A stretch of 64,000 bases of DNA from Diphasiastrum complanatum (GCA_029204225.1 CM055102.1:35398585-35462584), one strand, 5' to 3'; counted from the first letter of the stretch, positions 1 to 10,359 are shown. Notes: generated by a model from the letters alone, not told the origin. Numbers and translations are program-made.

Positions 1-310
1 CCATAATCAATGTGAGACATCAATCTTAGTTTTGGAAGCAATTTTGAGCGATTCTCTCCATTTGTCTACATTTGTTTTGATTGTTTTGAGGTTCTATCAA
101 TGTGTACTTGATTTTCAGGTTGGAGTCCGTACTCAGACAGTGTTTCACATGTGTGAAACCATAAAGTACACTTACCTTCAATTAATGATTGTTCTTGTTA
201 GGATTTTGTGTCTAGGATTGATCTAGATTGATCTTAATCTGAAGTAGATTGATAGATCAAGTAATCTGACAACCAATCCCTCTTGAGGATCAGATTAGGA
301 TCCACTCTTG
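1..310 (+). repeat. Diverged LTR-like fragment related to the copia element at 54374-60681
   Basis: The stretch around 111-290 follows the same order of motifs as the end of the LTRs at 54374 and 59820: TTTCAGG, then CCGTAC...CAGT, then a CACATGTGTGA/CACGTGTGA palindrome, then a run of GATCTAGATTGAT-type words, and finally GACAACCAAT versus AACAACCAAT. Similarity is well below that between the two LTRs of the intact element and there are several gaps. A TTTCACATGTGTGAAA palindrome lies near 141-156. No coding sequence is supported. I read it as an old solo or truncated LTR of a related family, by eye only. Confidence 0.4.
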
Positions 311-431
311 GTCCTTTTTGTACTTTTTCCACACCAAACAAGTCATCCGACTTATATTAGACTTAACCAACTCAAGGCTTTGTCACGAGCGCTCACGCCA
401 GACTGGACAGCCATAAACAGATGACTTCCAC

Positions 432-625
432 CCATTAGAGAAAATTTGAGCACAAAAGAGGCCTTTCAAAAAGATACCTTTTATTTATTTTTCTCAAAAG
501 TTTCTTCCACATGGTCCAATCAAAACACTCAAATTTGAAATCTACGTAACATAGCTCCTTCAAATTGATTTTTTTTTTCTTTTTAAAAGAACTATAATTT
601 TGCATCGGGGGCAGCCCGTAAATAA
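432..625 (+). repeat. Orphan A-side terminus of the E element family
   Basis: It begins CCATTAGAGAAAA and continues with an AGAGGCCTTT...AAGATACCTTTTATT block, an imperfect palindrome CTACGTAACATAG at 542-554, and a GGGGGCAGC word near 606. The same ordered words occur at the A-side end of E1 (from 2072) and, reversed, at the end of E3 (from 62922). The palindrome sits 105-110 bp inside the CATTAGAG start in all three. Homology is lost soon after 625, so only the terminus survives. It is either a truncated fourth copy or part of a duplicated end. Confidence 0.6.
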
Positions 626-780
626 ATCATTTTATTTGTAGTAAAGTATGCAACTAAGTAAAAAAATAGTGTAACTTTTGATCGACAACTCGGATTGAGA
701 CGATTACGGTGGCATTAGAAAGCCCTCGACAAGAGCTTTTCAACGACACCCAACATGACCTAGTTCCGAACTACGGTGAA

Positions 781-1238
781 GAAGTTATGGCCAGTCAAAG
801 TTTTGGTCGGTCAACACTTGGTCAACCCAATATCTCTTTCAAGCGCAGTTGACCGGTTTGATCACCTTCATGTAATCCCAATTACATGAACCACTGGGTG
901 ACTTTACTTTATATCAGAAATCAAATCCGAAAGCTAAAGAAATTCCACTTTAATCATAGTCTAAAACTTATCTACAATTTCTTGCAAAAAATAATGCCTC
1001 TTGATACAAATATTATTAGAATATCCAAATATTCTAAAATACCACAATTCAGTCATCTAAAATCTCTAGGAGATCCATCAAGTCTCAGACAATTATAACT
1101 CAATCTAGAGTACTGCAATTGTTCTAATAAGGTAAAAGCCCCATTTCTAGCACGGGGTTAAACCGGTCAACTGCGCTTGAAAGAGATATTGGGTTGACCA
1201 AGTGTTGACCGACCAAAACTTTGACTGGCCATAACTTC
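781..1238. repeat. Perfect 79-bp inverted repeat with a 300-bp loop
   Basis: Bases 781-859 are the exact reverse complement of 1160-1238, checked base by base, and enclose 300 bp. The arms contain repeated GGTCAAC/TTGACC words (W-box-like TTGAC cores). The loop holds a short hairpin, TCATGTAAT...ATTACATGA near 870-889. There is no coding capacity and I found no target duplication. It could be a MITE-like element, or a recent inverted duplication able to form a long hairpin transcript. Confidence 0.75.
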
Positions 1239-2071
1239 CTTACTTCCCACACGTGTGAGTGAGAGTTGGAAGTGATTGAATGCAGTAGTAGTGTGTTTTT
1301 GCCATAGAATCAAAGATAGATCTCGAATCTCAATCTAGTCTTGATCTTGGTGCATCTACACACCTTAGGAGATCACAAGTACATGTTGTGGACAATCCAC
1401 ATGTGTGAAATCAATAAATTTGGCACTGGCTGAATTCTGGGCGCCGACGTCGTTAGCGTCGAGAGCAGCAATGGCGCTGCTGGCGCCAGTGGCGCCGAAA
1501 ATTAAGCTTGCATTGTAAAGGTAACTTTATATCATCCACCCCACCTTTATAAAATTTGATGTCTTCATTAGATGTCATATTAAAGTAAATGTGTCTCCCA
1601 ATTAAAATTAACTACATTTAAGCTACTTGGCACAATACTCAATTTACTAGTCGGAGGCTCAATTCTTTATATTGAGAAATTACATAACTTGAAAATATCA
1701 CTTTGCCTAGGAAAAGCGTAGATTACATGTATATCACATACGTAAAATCCAAAATCTTTATTAACTGGTGACAGAGGCTTTTCATTGAAATGTTCGCCCC
1801 TCTCACTTTTGACTTTTGACTTTAGAACTCCTTTCAGATCCTGATTTGTCTTTGATGCAGTTTGTGTTGAGCTGCCTGAGCTCCAAATTTGATCATTTTC
1901 GCACAAATATCAGGCCTCCTTGAGCCAAAGGATTTATCGATGATTGTCCACTTTATGGTCCACTCCGTGCCTTGTTGCTTTTGCACCTTGATTTCTCTCC
2001 TTGTCCCAGCCTGATCTTGATAGTTTTCCTTTTGGCTCTTTAAGGTAGGCAAAGATTAAGTACTCCGCAAT
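1239..2071. other. Sequence between inverted repeat and E1, no supported gene
   Basis: The stretch carries a CACACGTGTGAG palindrome near 1249-1260, a CCACATGTGTGAAAT word near 1398, and a GC-rich patch with repeated GGCGC words near 1440-1500. Open frames on the minus strand between 1667 and 2052 are short, lysine/glutamine-rich and without homologues I recognise. It is probably retrotransposon or intergenic debris. Confidence 0.4.
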
Positions 2072-2107
2072 CCATTAGAGGAGTTCTCAATATAAAAAAG
2101 ACCCTTT
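2072..2107 (+). repeat. E1 left terminal inverted repeat (A side)
   Basis: It begins CCATTAGAGGAGTTCTCAAT, then A-rich sequence and AAAGACCCTTT. Read in reverse from 41734, E2 gives the same first 21 bases followed by AAAAAGACACTTT. E3 has the related CATTAGAGAAA...GAGGGCC at both its ends. No clear target-site duplication could be identified because the partner end of E1 is lost. Confidence 0.7.
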
Positions 2108-2538
2108 GTAAAAATACTTTTATTTTTTTTCTTTAGTTTCGACCGTCACTAGGCCCAATCAAAATGCACAGATTTAAAATCTACGTAACGTAGTTCAAAT
2201 TAACTAAAAAATAAAAATGCAATATAGAAAACGTTGAAATTTGTGTCCGGGCAGCATGGACGTATCCCATTGGTTTCTTCTTCCTACCCGACACGTGCTA
2301 ATCTGCCCGACGTCAATACCTCAAGTTAAATTTACTTCACTATGCTGGTTAGTATAATGAAATTTTCTAACTATACTAGTTACAGTTATAGAAATATAGT
2401 ATGTACAGTTACATAAAATATGGTATACGCAGTAACTGTGACTATGTTGGCATTCACATTAGATTGAATGTGATACGACAAATTAAAATTAAGTAACATA
2501 TCAGAGAGATTTTTGGCGCCCAAGCTTTGAAAATAGCA

Positions 2539-3851
2539 ATGGCAAGGAGACCCAAATCTACAATCGATTCTATGATTCTTTACAATGAGAAAGATGAAGT
2601 TGATAACTGGAAGCCAACAAAATATACGAAGAACTCATGGGTATTGCTGCATCCATCATCAAAGGACAATTTTTGACAAAAGAAAAGAGCAAAAATGACT
2701 TACAAATTTTATTGGAAAGCAAAAATTTTGGGGTTTAAGACTACCCCGGGAGGTCAATCGATATCAGAAGTCTTAGTGCAACATGTATATATGCATTCAG
2801 AAATCAAAGTACATGATATCAATCCTCATGATCATAAAAAATGTAATTGTAAGTATATCAAAACATATGCACTCTACAACAATCATAGGTCATTTCCTTT
2901 ATTGATGCTCTTCAGATTATGATTTAAATGCTTCAACATTGTTTTTTTCTTTCAGATTAATATCCATCATGCATAAGTGAATGGGAGCCCGCACAATCAC
3001 TTGCAGGAATATTAGACGTGATTCACTCTGATGTTGGAAAGCTGCAATACAGAGGAAGAAGTCCAAAGGAACTTGCAGATTGTGGTATCTATTTTTATGA
3101 ATCTTTATATACGTCACAAACAGATGGAGGTTTTGGCAAGCTCAAAGCAATTCCATTGCCTAGTTTTCAAAGTGATGAGTGGCCTACTCCTGACAGCATT
3201 GTTTTTGAATCCTTGACATGCAAGCTACTCATTGATATTAAAAATGCTATGAAGATAAGCACAGGCTCGAAAATTGTTCACCTAAGTTGGTTTATCTCAT
3301 TGCATACATTTATTGATTTTTTCTCGAGTGCTAGTGTTCGTAGGATACCAACTTTATTTGTTTGCAAGGATTTATCAGATGAGACTTTGTCAGATCTCAT
3401 GGATCAAGGCTGGGATAGTAAAACAAATAATGACATAGAATGTAGGATTAAAAAGTCCTCAATGATCTTTCGTTATCATATCGAAAAGCAAATGCTCAGT
3501 CTCACATTTAGCTACCAGAGATACAAGAAAATTGAAGGTACATGGCTACCACTGGATCAAGACTTTGAACTAAATGGTCACACAAACCGAATGGAAATAA
3601 GCATTATCTACAATGAGAAATATTTGACTATGGTTGAGGTGGAAGAGCACTGGAAGCTTGATTTTATCAGAACAGAGCTCATGCTATTACAAACCAATCT
3701 ACCAACATATTTCAGATTTATCATCAACGGAAGACTCGTAAGTACTTTATGTTTATTGCCATTTCAAAATAGAACAAAATAATAGAAAATGTCATCATTT
3801 GCAATTGCACATTCACTAATATTTGCCATGTCACAGATGCGAAAAAGATAG
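2539..3851 (+). pseudogene. E1 gene A: about 380-aa protein, C-terminal part possibly ubiquitin-like
   Basis: Exons by comparison with E3 are 2539-2848, 2956-3737 and a short last exon from 3837, with GT-AG introns (GTAAGTAT...TTTCAG and GTAAGTAC...CACAG). The open part from 2961 contains conserved blocks LSWFISL, DLSDETLSDLMDQGWDS and WLPLDQDFEL. It ends in a region with alternating hydrophobics (RMEISIIYN ... FRFIINGRL) that resembles a beta-grasp/ubiquitin-like fold; this is weak inference. Three in-frame stops interrupt it: TGA at 2674-2676 (also present at the same place in E3), TAA at 2958-2960 and TAG at 3849-3851. The start ATG at 2539 matches the E3 start (M-A-...). A converges on H with about 255 bp between stop codons. 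Function unknown. Confidence 0.7.
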
Positions 3852-4106
3852 GAGTTGATAATGTGCTGCAAAGATCTACCTACAACAATCACCATTGTGG
3901 GAGAACAATAGTTTCAAATAAACTTTAGTAAAAATTTGTGTATACACTCTTTCATTCAATAAATGAAAGCCCAAGTTGGGCATCTATACATGTATTTTGT
4001 GCTCCCAAATTCATAAACTGGAGCAGCATTTGATATATCAATGTACATTTTTCTATGAAGTCTATACATGTATTTTTGTTCTATGCTATCTATATTTTTT
4101 TCTATC

Positions 4107-5817
4107 TTAATTTAGTACAACTACATCATCCTTTGCACCATCATCAATAACGGGAGGCTGAAGCCTTGCCCTAGCCAGTATACTCAGGATAATTTCTTGT
4201 CTAAATCTGTACACCTGGTTTGATGTGTACTCAAGAAGTGTAAATTGCAAAATAGAACATTCACGTATTAGTAATGGCCAATAACATCACCAGAATAGAA
4301 AACTAATCATGATTTCAAAATAAGAATAAACAGAATTTATTACCTTAGAAATATCAACATCTTGTTGAAGGATGAACCACTCAAAGAACAACTTGGCATT
4401 GTACAATGTGTACCACCCACAGCTGAATGAATCATTTTGCTGGGGTGACTGCAAAATAATTCAACACAGAAGAAATCATTTATGAAATAGAATGAATTAG
4501 ATTGAAAATATTTCATTAGAATACTGATTTCAAAATGCTATTAAGAAAGACAGAGTTTACCTCCAAGCTGACGATCTGCTAGTCCACGGAATGGGGAACG
4601 TTTGTAGGAATATATTTACTTAGATATGGAATGTATATATCTACATCTTGATGCGTATTTCTCGTCGAATTCATTTTGACACAAAAGCATTTGATAATAT
4701 TATTTAAAGATCTTTTAATAGAGATCAAGTTTAAACTCCAGTGGTCACTACAAAATAAGATTGAAATTTCTTTAGTTGCAATTCTAAGAACTATTTTCAT
4801 AGACAATGCCAATGTTAAAGCATTGAATATAACTTACTTTGTATGATAAGGTGTGAACAGATACTTTGTTGCTGGTGTGAATCCACTTGTCAGACACTGT
4901 GACAATGTGTCATTGTTCTCCTTGAAGGCCTGAAGCAGGAAGTTACTCTGCACCAGCAACTCATTTGATGAATCTCTTGCAATGTCATATTGCAAGAGTG
5001 TAAGCCCGGACTCTATCACAGGATCATTGATAGAAGCCCGTCTGTCTTTGAGATCCAAGCAATATAGAACTCTAAAATTAATACTAAAATCAAGTTCATC
5101 TAGTCTAAAACAAAAAGGAGTACCAATTGTATCTATAGCATCCGATATGTCTTTCTCAAATTTAAGATAATCATACGAATTTATATATGTATAAAAATTG
5201 GGAGGAGGAGGTGTAGTATCTACAGCAATTATAGGAGTATCCAAAACAGAGATAGCTATATTTACAACATTATCTACAATGGATTCTGGGATAGGCTTCA
5301 CAGAATCTGAAGGTTTAGGCTTCACTTTCTTAGGAGCACGCTTGGGGGTCGTCTGCTTCCTAGGACGCTTCTTAGGAAGATTAGTCCTATCTACAGGAGT
5401 TGGTCTAGGAGCAGTAGGCTGAGATACATGTAACCTATAGGTTCTATCCCTCATTCTCATCAGAAGCTGAAAATCCTTGGGCATTATGGTAACCCTCTTG
5501 GTATGGATGGCGAGCAAAAAAGAATCCTCAAAAAAAAGGCTAATATAATCTTCAGCAACCTCCTCAAGGCACTGAAGAGCACTGGGTGTGAATCTAACGT
5601 GTTGTCCGAGATCATTTCTTGTTATATTTCGGACAGCACGATAGAATGGAACTCTTGGGATCAACAGAGCTGTTGACCTATGATACTTACGTATCTCAGA
5701 GAGCAACCTGCTGCGGTTGCGCGTTCTAGGTCTAGCAGGTGGTGTGATGGCAACCGTAGGAGATGAGGATGGGCCAGGAGAGAAGAAGTCCCTCCTTGTT
5801 TGCTTTCTTCTATCCAT
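4107..5817 (-). pseudogene. E1 gene H: histone H3-like fold fused to a Ulp1/C48-type cysteine protease
   Basis: Exons are 5817-4838, 4747-4561, 4448-4344 and 4229-4107. Residues 1-9 (MDRRKQTRR) resemble the H3 tail start. Residues 41-123 are a full H3 histone fold with EIRKY, STALLI, AIHTKRVTIMPKD; about half the residues match canonical H3 by eye. Loop 1 (NDLGQHVRF) is one residue longer than canonical H3, as in CENH3. A Pro/Lys-rich linker (KKRPRK near 149-154) may be a nuclear signal. From about residue 205 the sequence reads as a Ulp1-type peptidase: HW at about 329-330, an Asp near 363, and QQNDSFSCGW with Gln 392/393 and Cys 399, the His-Asp-Gln-Cys arrangement. A TAG at 4581-4579 interrupts exon 2, and the last acceptor is shifted relative to E3. 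The frame is otherwise open through the 327 residues of exon 1. It is divergent from B and convergent with A. Confidence 0.85.
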
Positions 5818-6560
5818 GGGCGTGAACTATGTGATAGCGGACTTGTGCGTGAAGGTTAGGATGAGAAGGGAGGGATGATAAAGAACTCGTAGAGGACCGC
5901 TATATACGGAGAAAATGTACGGTATATCGGACCTATGCGAGCCGAATATCAGAGAGAATGATTAGATTTGAGGAAAGACGCACAAGTGCGATATGGGGTG
6001 ACACGTAGGCAGACGTATCAGACCTGTGCACATGGAATGTAGTAGGAGGAATTTCGATTGTGAAGGGCGCGCACAAATGCGATATGCGGAGCAAAAAAAA
6101 AAGTGAAAAAAATTCATCAAAATTTGCGATTTTATATCAGGGTTCACACGTGTGAAAGAACGTCCTGTCACACGTGTGAGAGTTGTACAGACAAATGCGA
6201 GAGCGACACGTGTCACCCTGTCACATTACACTTGTGGAATTTGTATGATCGAATGCAAGAGCGACACATGTTTATGAGCAATCGAATGAACATGCGGCAC
6301 GTGTCCAGGTGTCATTTCACACGTGTGTAGGTGTCATCTCACATGTGCCTGCGCCTGTTGTCCAATTGAAAATAGACACGTGTCCTAAGTCCGTTGACCA
6401 CACGTGCAAAAATTTAGTATAAATGGCACAAAACCGAATAATTTTTTACCTTTTCCGTTCTTGAAATTTGTGACATATCGCTTTTGTGCGCGCTCATTGC
6501 TGTCCGTTTGCTTGCAACTATACCAAATCGCGCACAAGTGAGATATTCTGTATCTGTCTG
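5818..6560. promoter_or_regulatory. E1 bidirectional H/B promoter with CACGTG array
   Basis: TATAAAA for H lies at 6136-6130 (minus strand) and TATAAAT for B at 6418-6424, 282 bp apart. Between them are seven CACGTG palindromes, most of the form CACACGTGTG or GACACGTGTC, plus CACATG and CACTTG variants. Outside the TATA boxes, in the putative leaders, a second motif recurs in both orientations: GCACAAGTGCGATAT (5981), GCGCACAAATGCGATAT (6068), ATATCGCTTTTGTGCGC (6477), CGCGCACAAGTGAGATAT (6528). The same layout recurs in E2 and E3. CACGTG is the G-box recognised by plant bHLH/bZIP factors; regulation of H and B by these is inference. Confidence 0.75.
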
Positions 6561-7955
6561 CCGTACATATCCATCTTCTGCGTCATTTTGATACGAGAAT
6601 CAGGCTTGAGTTCATTTCTGAGTGAATTTGGGATTACTGAAAACCTAGACTACTTCCACAGTCTATTCAGGCCATATCTACATATTTTTAGGACTGCACA
6701 ACCAAATTTTGACATATTTTACGAACATTATGTCAGATTTAGAGATATACTTAGCAAGCTTGTTTTCTCCATAGGTCCACTCCAGTACATGCATTATACT
6801 GATCTCGTTCATTTCTTCCCAGTTTTTAGACATAGACTGGATAGAATGTTCACCAAATTGTTTGATCTTTTCAAAAGTAGTTCTATGTGTCCGTATTGCA
6901 ACAAGAAATGTCGATTGGTTGAATATCAGAGTGGTTTCGTACTTTTTCTGCTACTTCAGATCCTAGATAATGATGAAGTTCTTGTTGTTGACCCTCCTTT
7001 TGCACCCTCCTCTATTCAGTCAGCCATTGAGGATATCAGTCATTTTCTTATCGACACTCCTGATAAATAAAGTGACCTCATTGATGTAAATACTGATGTT
7101 CTTCGGGATTCTTTCATTGGCCAAAATACATCTGATGATTAGTCCAAATCTATGGAGGATTCAAAATGTCTTTTTAATTTGCCTGTATATTATATTAATG
7201 ACGATGCATATTTTATTACTGCTAATTTATGTAAATTTTTTGACTATCGTGAGGACGAGGTTCTATGTTTATTATCCGGCACAATTTCCGAATTCTCCAA
7301 CTTTGTAGATTTTGAGAGAGATGACCTTGTTGCTGATATTGATTTTGATGATGAGGAGGGTCTTATGACCGGTGAAGAATGCCTGAATAAGACTTTATCA
7401 AATATAGTTGAGGATGGGAGAGGCAGACCATCCGATGAAGAATTCACGACATTTCAATCCCAGATGGGCTTCCCTCATCCATCATTAATGCACTTCACTA
7501 ATGATTCCACTTCAGTACATGGTCATTATATTGATCATCCTAATCTGGTTGCTGCTGATGATGAAGAATGTGTAAGTGTTTAATCTTCCTTGCATTTGAA
7601 TGTTTTCAATCACTGAATGTGTTTTTGCTAACATATTTCCTATTGCAGGATGCTCTCATAATAGATGATTTTGCTGCGAGATGAGGTGGTTTCAGACAAC
7701 ATGCATCCTCGTTCCAGAGGGACAGTGGACTAGGCCAAGGCATTTTTTGAAGAATGAGATCTGTATTGCTCATTCCAAGCTAAGCCCAGTCGGGAAGAGC
7801 CTTATAATGGCAGTTAAAGCTTTATCATTTTATCTAGGAGGACATAATTTTGTTAAGACAAATAAGATCATTTTTGTCAAAAGATCTTATGTTTTGAACA
7901 TTTTAGGCATTACTGATGGGAATGTTCCTTTGAGGAGCTCCCATTGTTCTTTCAT
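6486..7955 (+). pseudogene. E1 gene B: conserved unknown protein, two exons
   Basis: Homologous to B of E2 (close) and E3 (distant). The conserved start region is GLSSFLSEFGITENLDYF from about 6601, followed by a helix-rich stretch and a CPYCNKKCRLVEYQSGFV motif near 6889-6930 that could bind a metal. The acidic middle (EEGLMTGEECL, PSDEEFTTFQ) runs to a donor GTAAGT at 7572. Exon 2 starts after TTGCAG at 7649 and contains FLKNEICIAHSKL and LIMAVKALSFYLGG. Breaks are a GAA-to-TAA stop at 7068-7070, a frameshift near 7145 and a TGA at 7682. The 3' end is lost in the deletion near 7955. The ATG at 6486 gives an N-terminus unlike E2, where translation probably starts at MPSSSGSS; the matching ATG seems mutated here. 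I recognise no family. Confidence 0.65.
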
Positions 7956-8563
7956 TGAAAAACCTACAAAAATCAGAATATGCTTACTTGAATGCACGAA
8001 TCCTTCTATTTGGATAACCTCCTTTTGAAAGCGTTTGAATATTATTGCAACTTTGTCGCTTTCGCTTTTTTACTTTCAGCCTTATTCTTTATCAAATCCA
8101 CATCCTTCAGTAATTGTAAGTTTTCAATACGAATAGACTGTAAGACTGATTGCATTTGCTCTAGTTCTGATTTGATATTGATTGTTATCTTCTGTAATGA
8201 TTCATTATTTTTTTTAAGTTGTTCATTTTCTTCTAACGTCTTTTGGAGATTAGAATCTCTATTCTGACAATAAGAGGATATCCGAATTAACTCACCTTCT
8301 AAAAAGTGAACTTTATTCATATGAAGCTATTTTCCATGGTTTTGCAATCTTTCACAATATCCTAGTAATCCAATATGCCCATTGCATATCCATGTAACTA
8401 AATGAGTTATTGAAGAGAATGTGGGATGTGTCAAAGTGCTTGGATCTTGTGGATATAATGTTCATCTGTCCACAAATCCAAGTTTTTCTTTCCTTCTGCC
8501 CTGTAACGAGAACAATCTTCAACAGATATTTGAATTCATTTGCCTCCTCTTCTTTGCAAAGGT
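7956..8563 (-). pseudogene. E1 gene C remnant: N-terminal coiled-coil part only
   Basis: Reading leftward from 8563, it matches the first exon of E2 gene C, starting inside it (PLQRRGGK region). It includes the coiled coil at 8320-8042 (FLEGELIRISSYCQNRDSN, LEENEQLKKNNESLQ) and ends in the first intron at about 7956, where it joins B. The start codon side is truncated at 8563, and stops and a frameshift interrupt the first part. The transposase-like region is absent, so E1 could not have encoded its own mobility protein after the deletion. Confidence 0.7.
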
Positions 8564-9320
8564 ACTTTGCCTAGCCGCGCCCATACAGATCGATCACAAA
8601 ATCAGCCCACAAAGAACAACCATCCAACTATCCGTGCTTTCACTATTAAGCAGCACATTGCCTCAGTCACACCCCACCAACTCTGTTTCATAGCCCTTAT
8701 AGCTAAACGATCAACAACTACCCCGCACCGGTAGCTAACCACTCGTGCTTTTTTTTTTTATACCTGAATTCGAACATCATCTTTGTATAAAAGGTTAACC
8801 CGTATGGTTCAAATATGTCACCCCGCACCCCACAAGGCACAGACTGTGCTTTCACCTACCTAGGCAGCACTTTGCCTCATCTGTCCTAAGTGCAGACGGT
8901 GCCAGGCCAGCGCTGCGAGAACTGACCGTGCTTACACCTCAAGGGCAGCACCTTGACTCATCAAGTCCCCCGTTCTGCCGACCACCCCTACCGTGGACGC
9001 ACCCGTGCTTACACTGTGGGCAGCACCTTGCACAACAGTTGTCCTAATGAACCCCAAACAATGGCCATTTCCGTGAGATTTGCATAGCTGATTGGCCAGT
9101 CGGCTCTGATACCACATGTTGCGCATGCATCCCAAAGGGAGTCGGGAACCACGACTTAGCTTCCTGGCTTTCAAGTCTTGTCGTCCGAACCCACTTGACA
9201 TACAAGCAGCCAACTTGCCAACAACGATCAGACGAAGTTCGGAAACCAACATTGAGATGCAACCTTGCGCCATGCCAGACCGGGGGTCCCGATTGTTAGA
9301 GTTAATGTTTACATTAGTAA
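8564..9320. repeat. Degenerate short repeats and a copia primer-binding-site relic
   Basis: Four imperfect units of the form CGTGCTT(T)ACAC...GGCAGCAC(T/C)TTG begin near 8633, 8850, 8927 and 9003. At 9102-9114 the sequence GGCTCTGATACCA is the reverse complement of TGGTATCAGAGCC, the usual copia primer-binding site, followed by TGTTGCGC as an LTR edge would be. No coding frame of a retroelement is left. It is probably old copia debris in minus orientation. Confidence 0.4.

Positions 9321-10359
<1,039 letters not shown>

Larger units (their letters stand above)
2072..8563 (+). mobile_element. E1: copy of a four-gene terminal-inverted-repeat element, C side truncated
   Basis: The order is A (+, 2539-3851), H (-, 5817-4107), bidirectional promoter, B (+, 6486-7955), C remnant (-, 8563-7956). 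The left end starts CCATTAGAGGAGTTCTCAAT, which matches the inverted right end of E2 (41734 downward) almost base for base. A CTACGTAACGTAG palindrome lies at 2181-2193 and a CGGGCAG...CTGCCCG pair at 2248-2309. On the C side, homology with E2 stops abruptly at 8563. An internal deletion near 7955 joins the last exon of B directly to an intron of C and removes about 1 kb that is present in E2. Every gene carries stops or frameshifts, so the copy is dead. E1 and E2 are close relatives and E3 is more diverged. Confidence 0.85.

Noticed and set aside
5198-5422. Plus-strand Gly-rich ORF opposite gene H
   Set aside because: Shadow of the Pro-rich linker of H on the other strand; not conserved in E2.
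4834-5817. Giant-virus origin of the H3 gene
   Set aside because: Viral histones are usually doublets or intronless; this gene has introns, a TATA/G-box promoter and terminal-repeat-bounded copies. Not excluded, but unsupported here.
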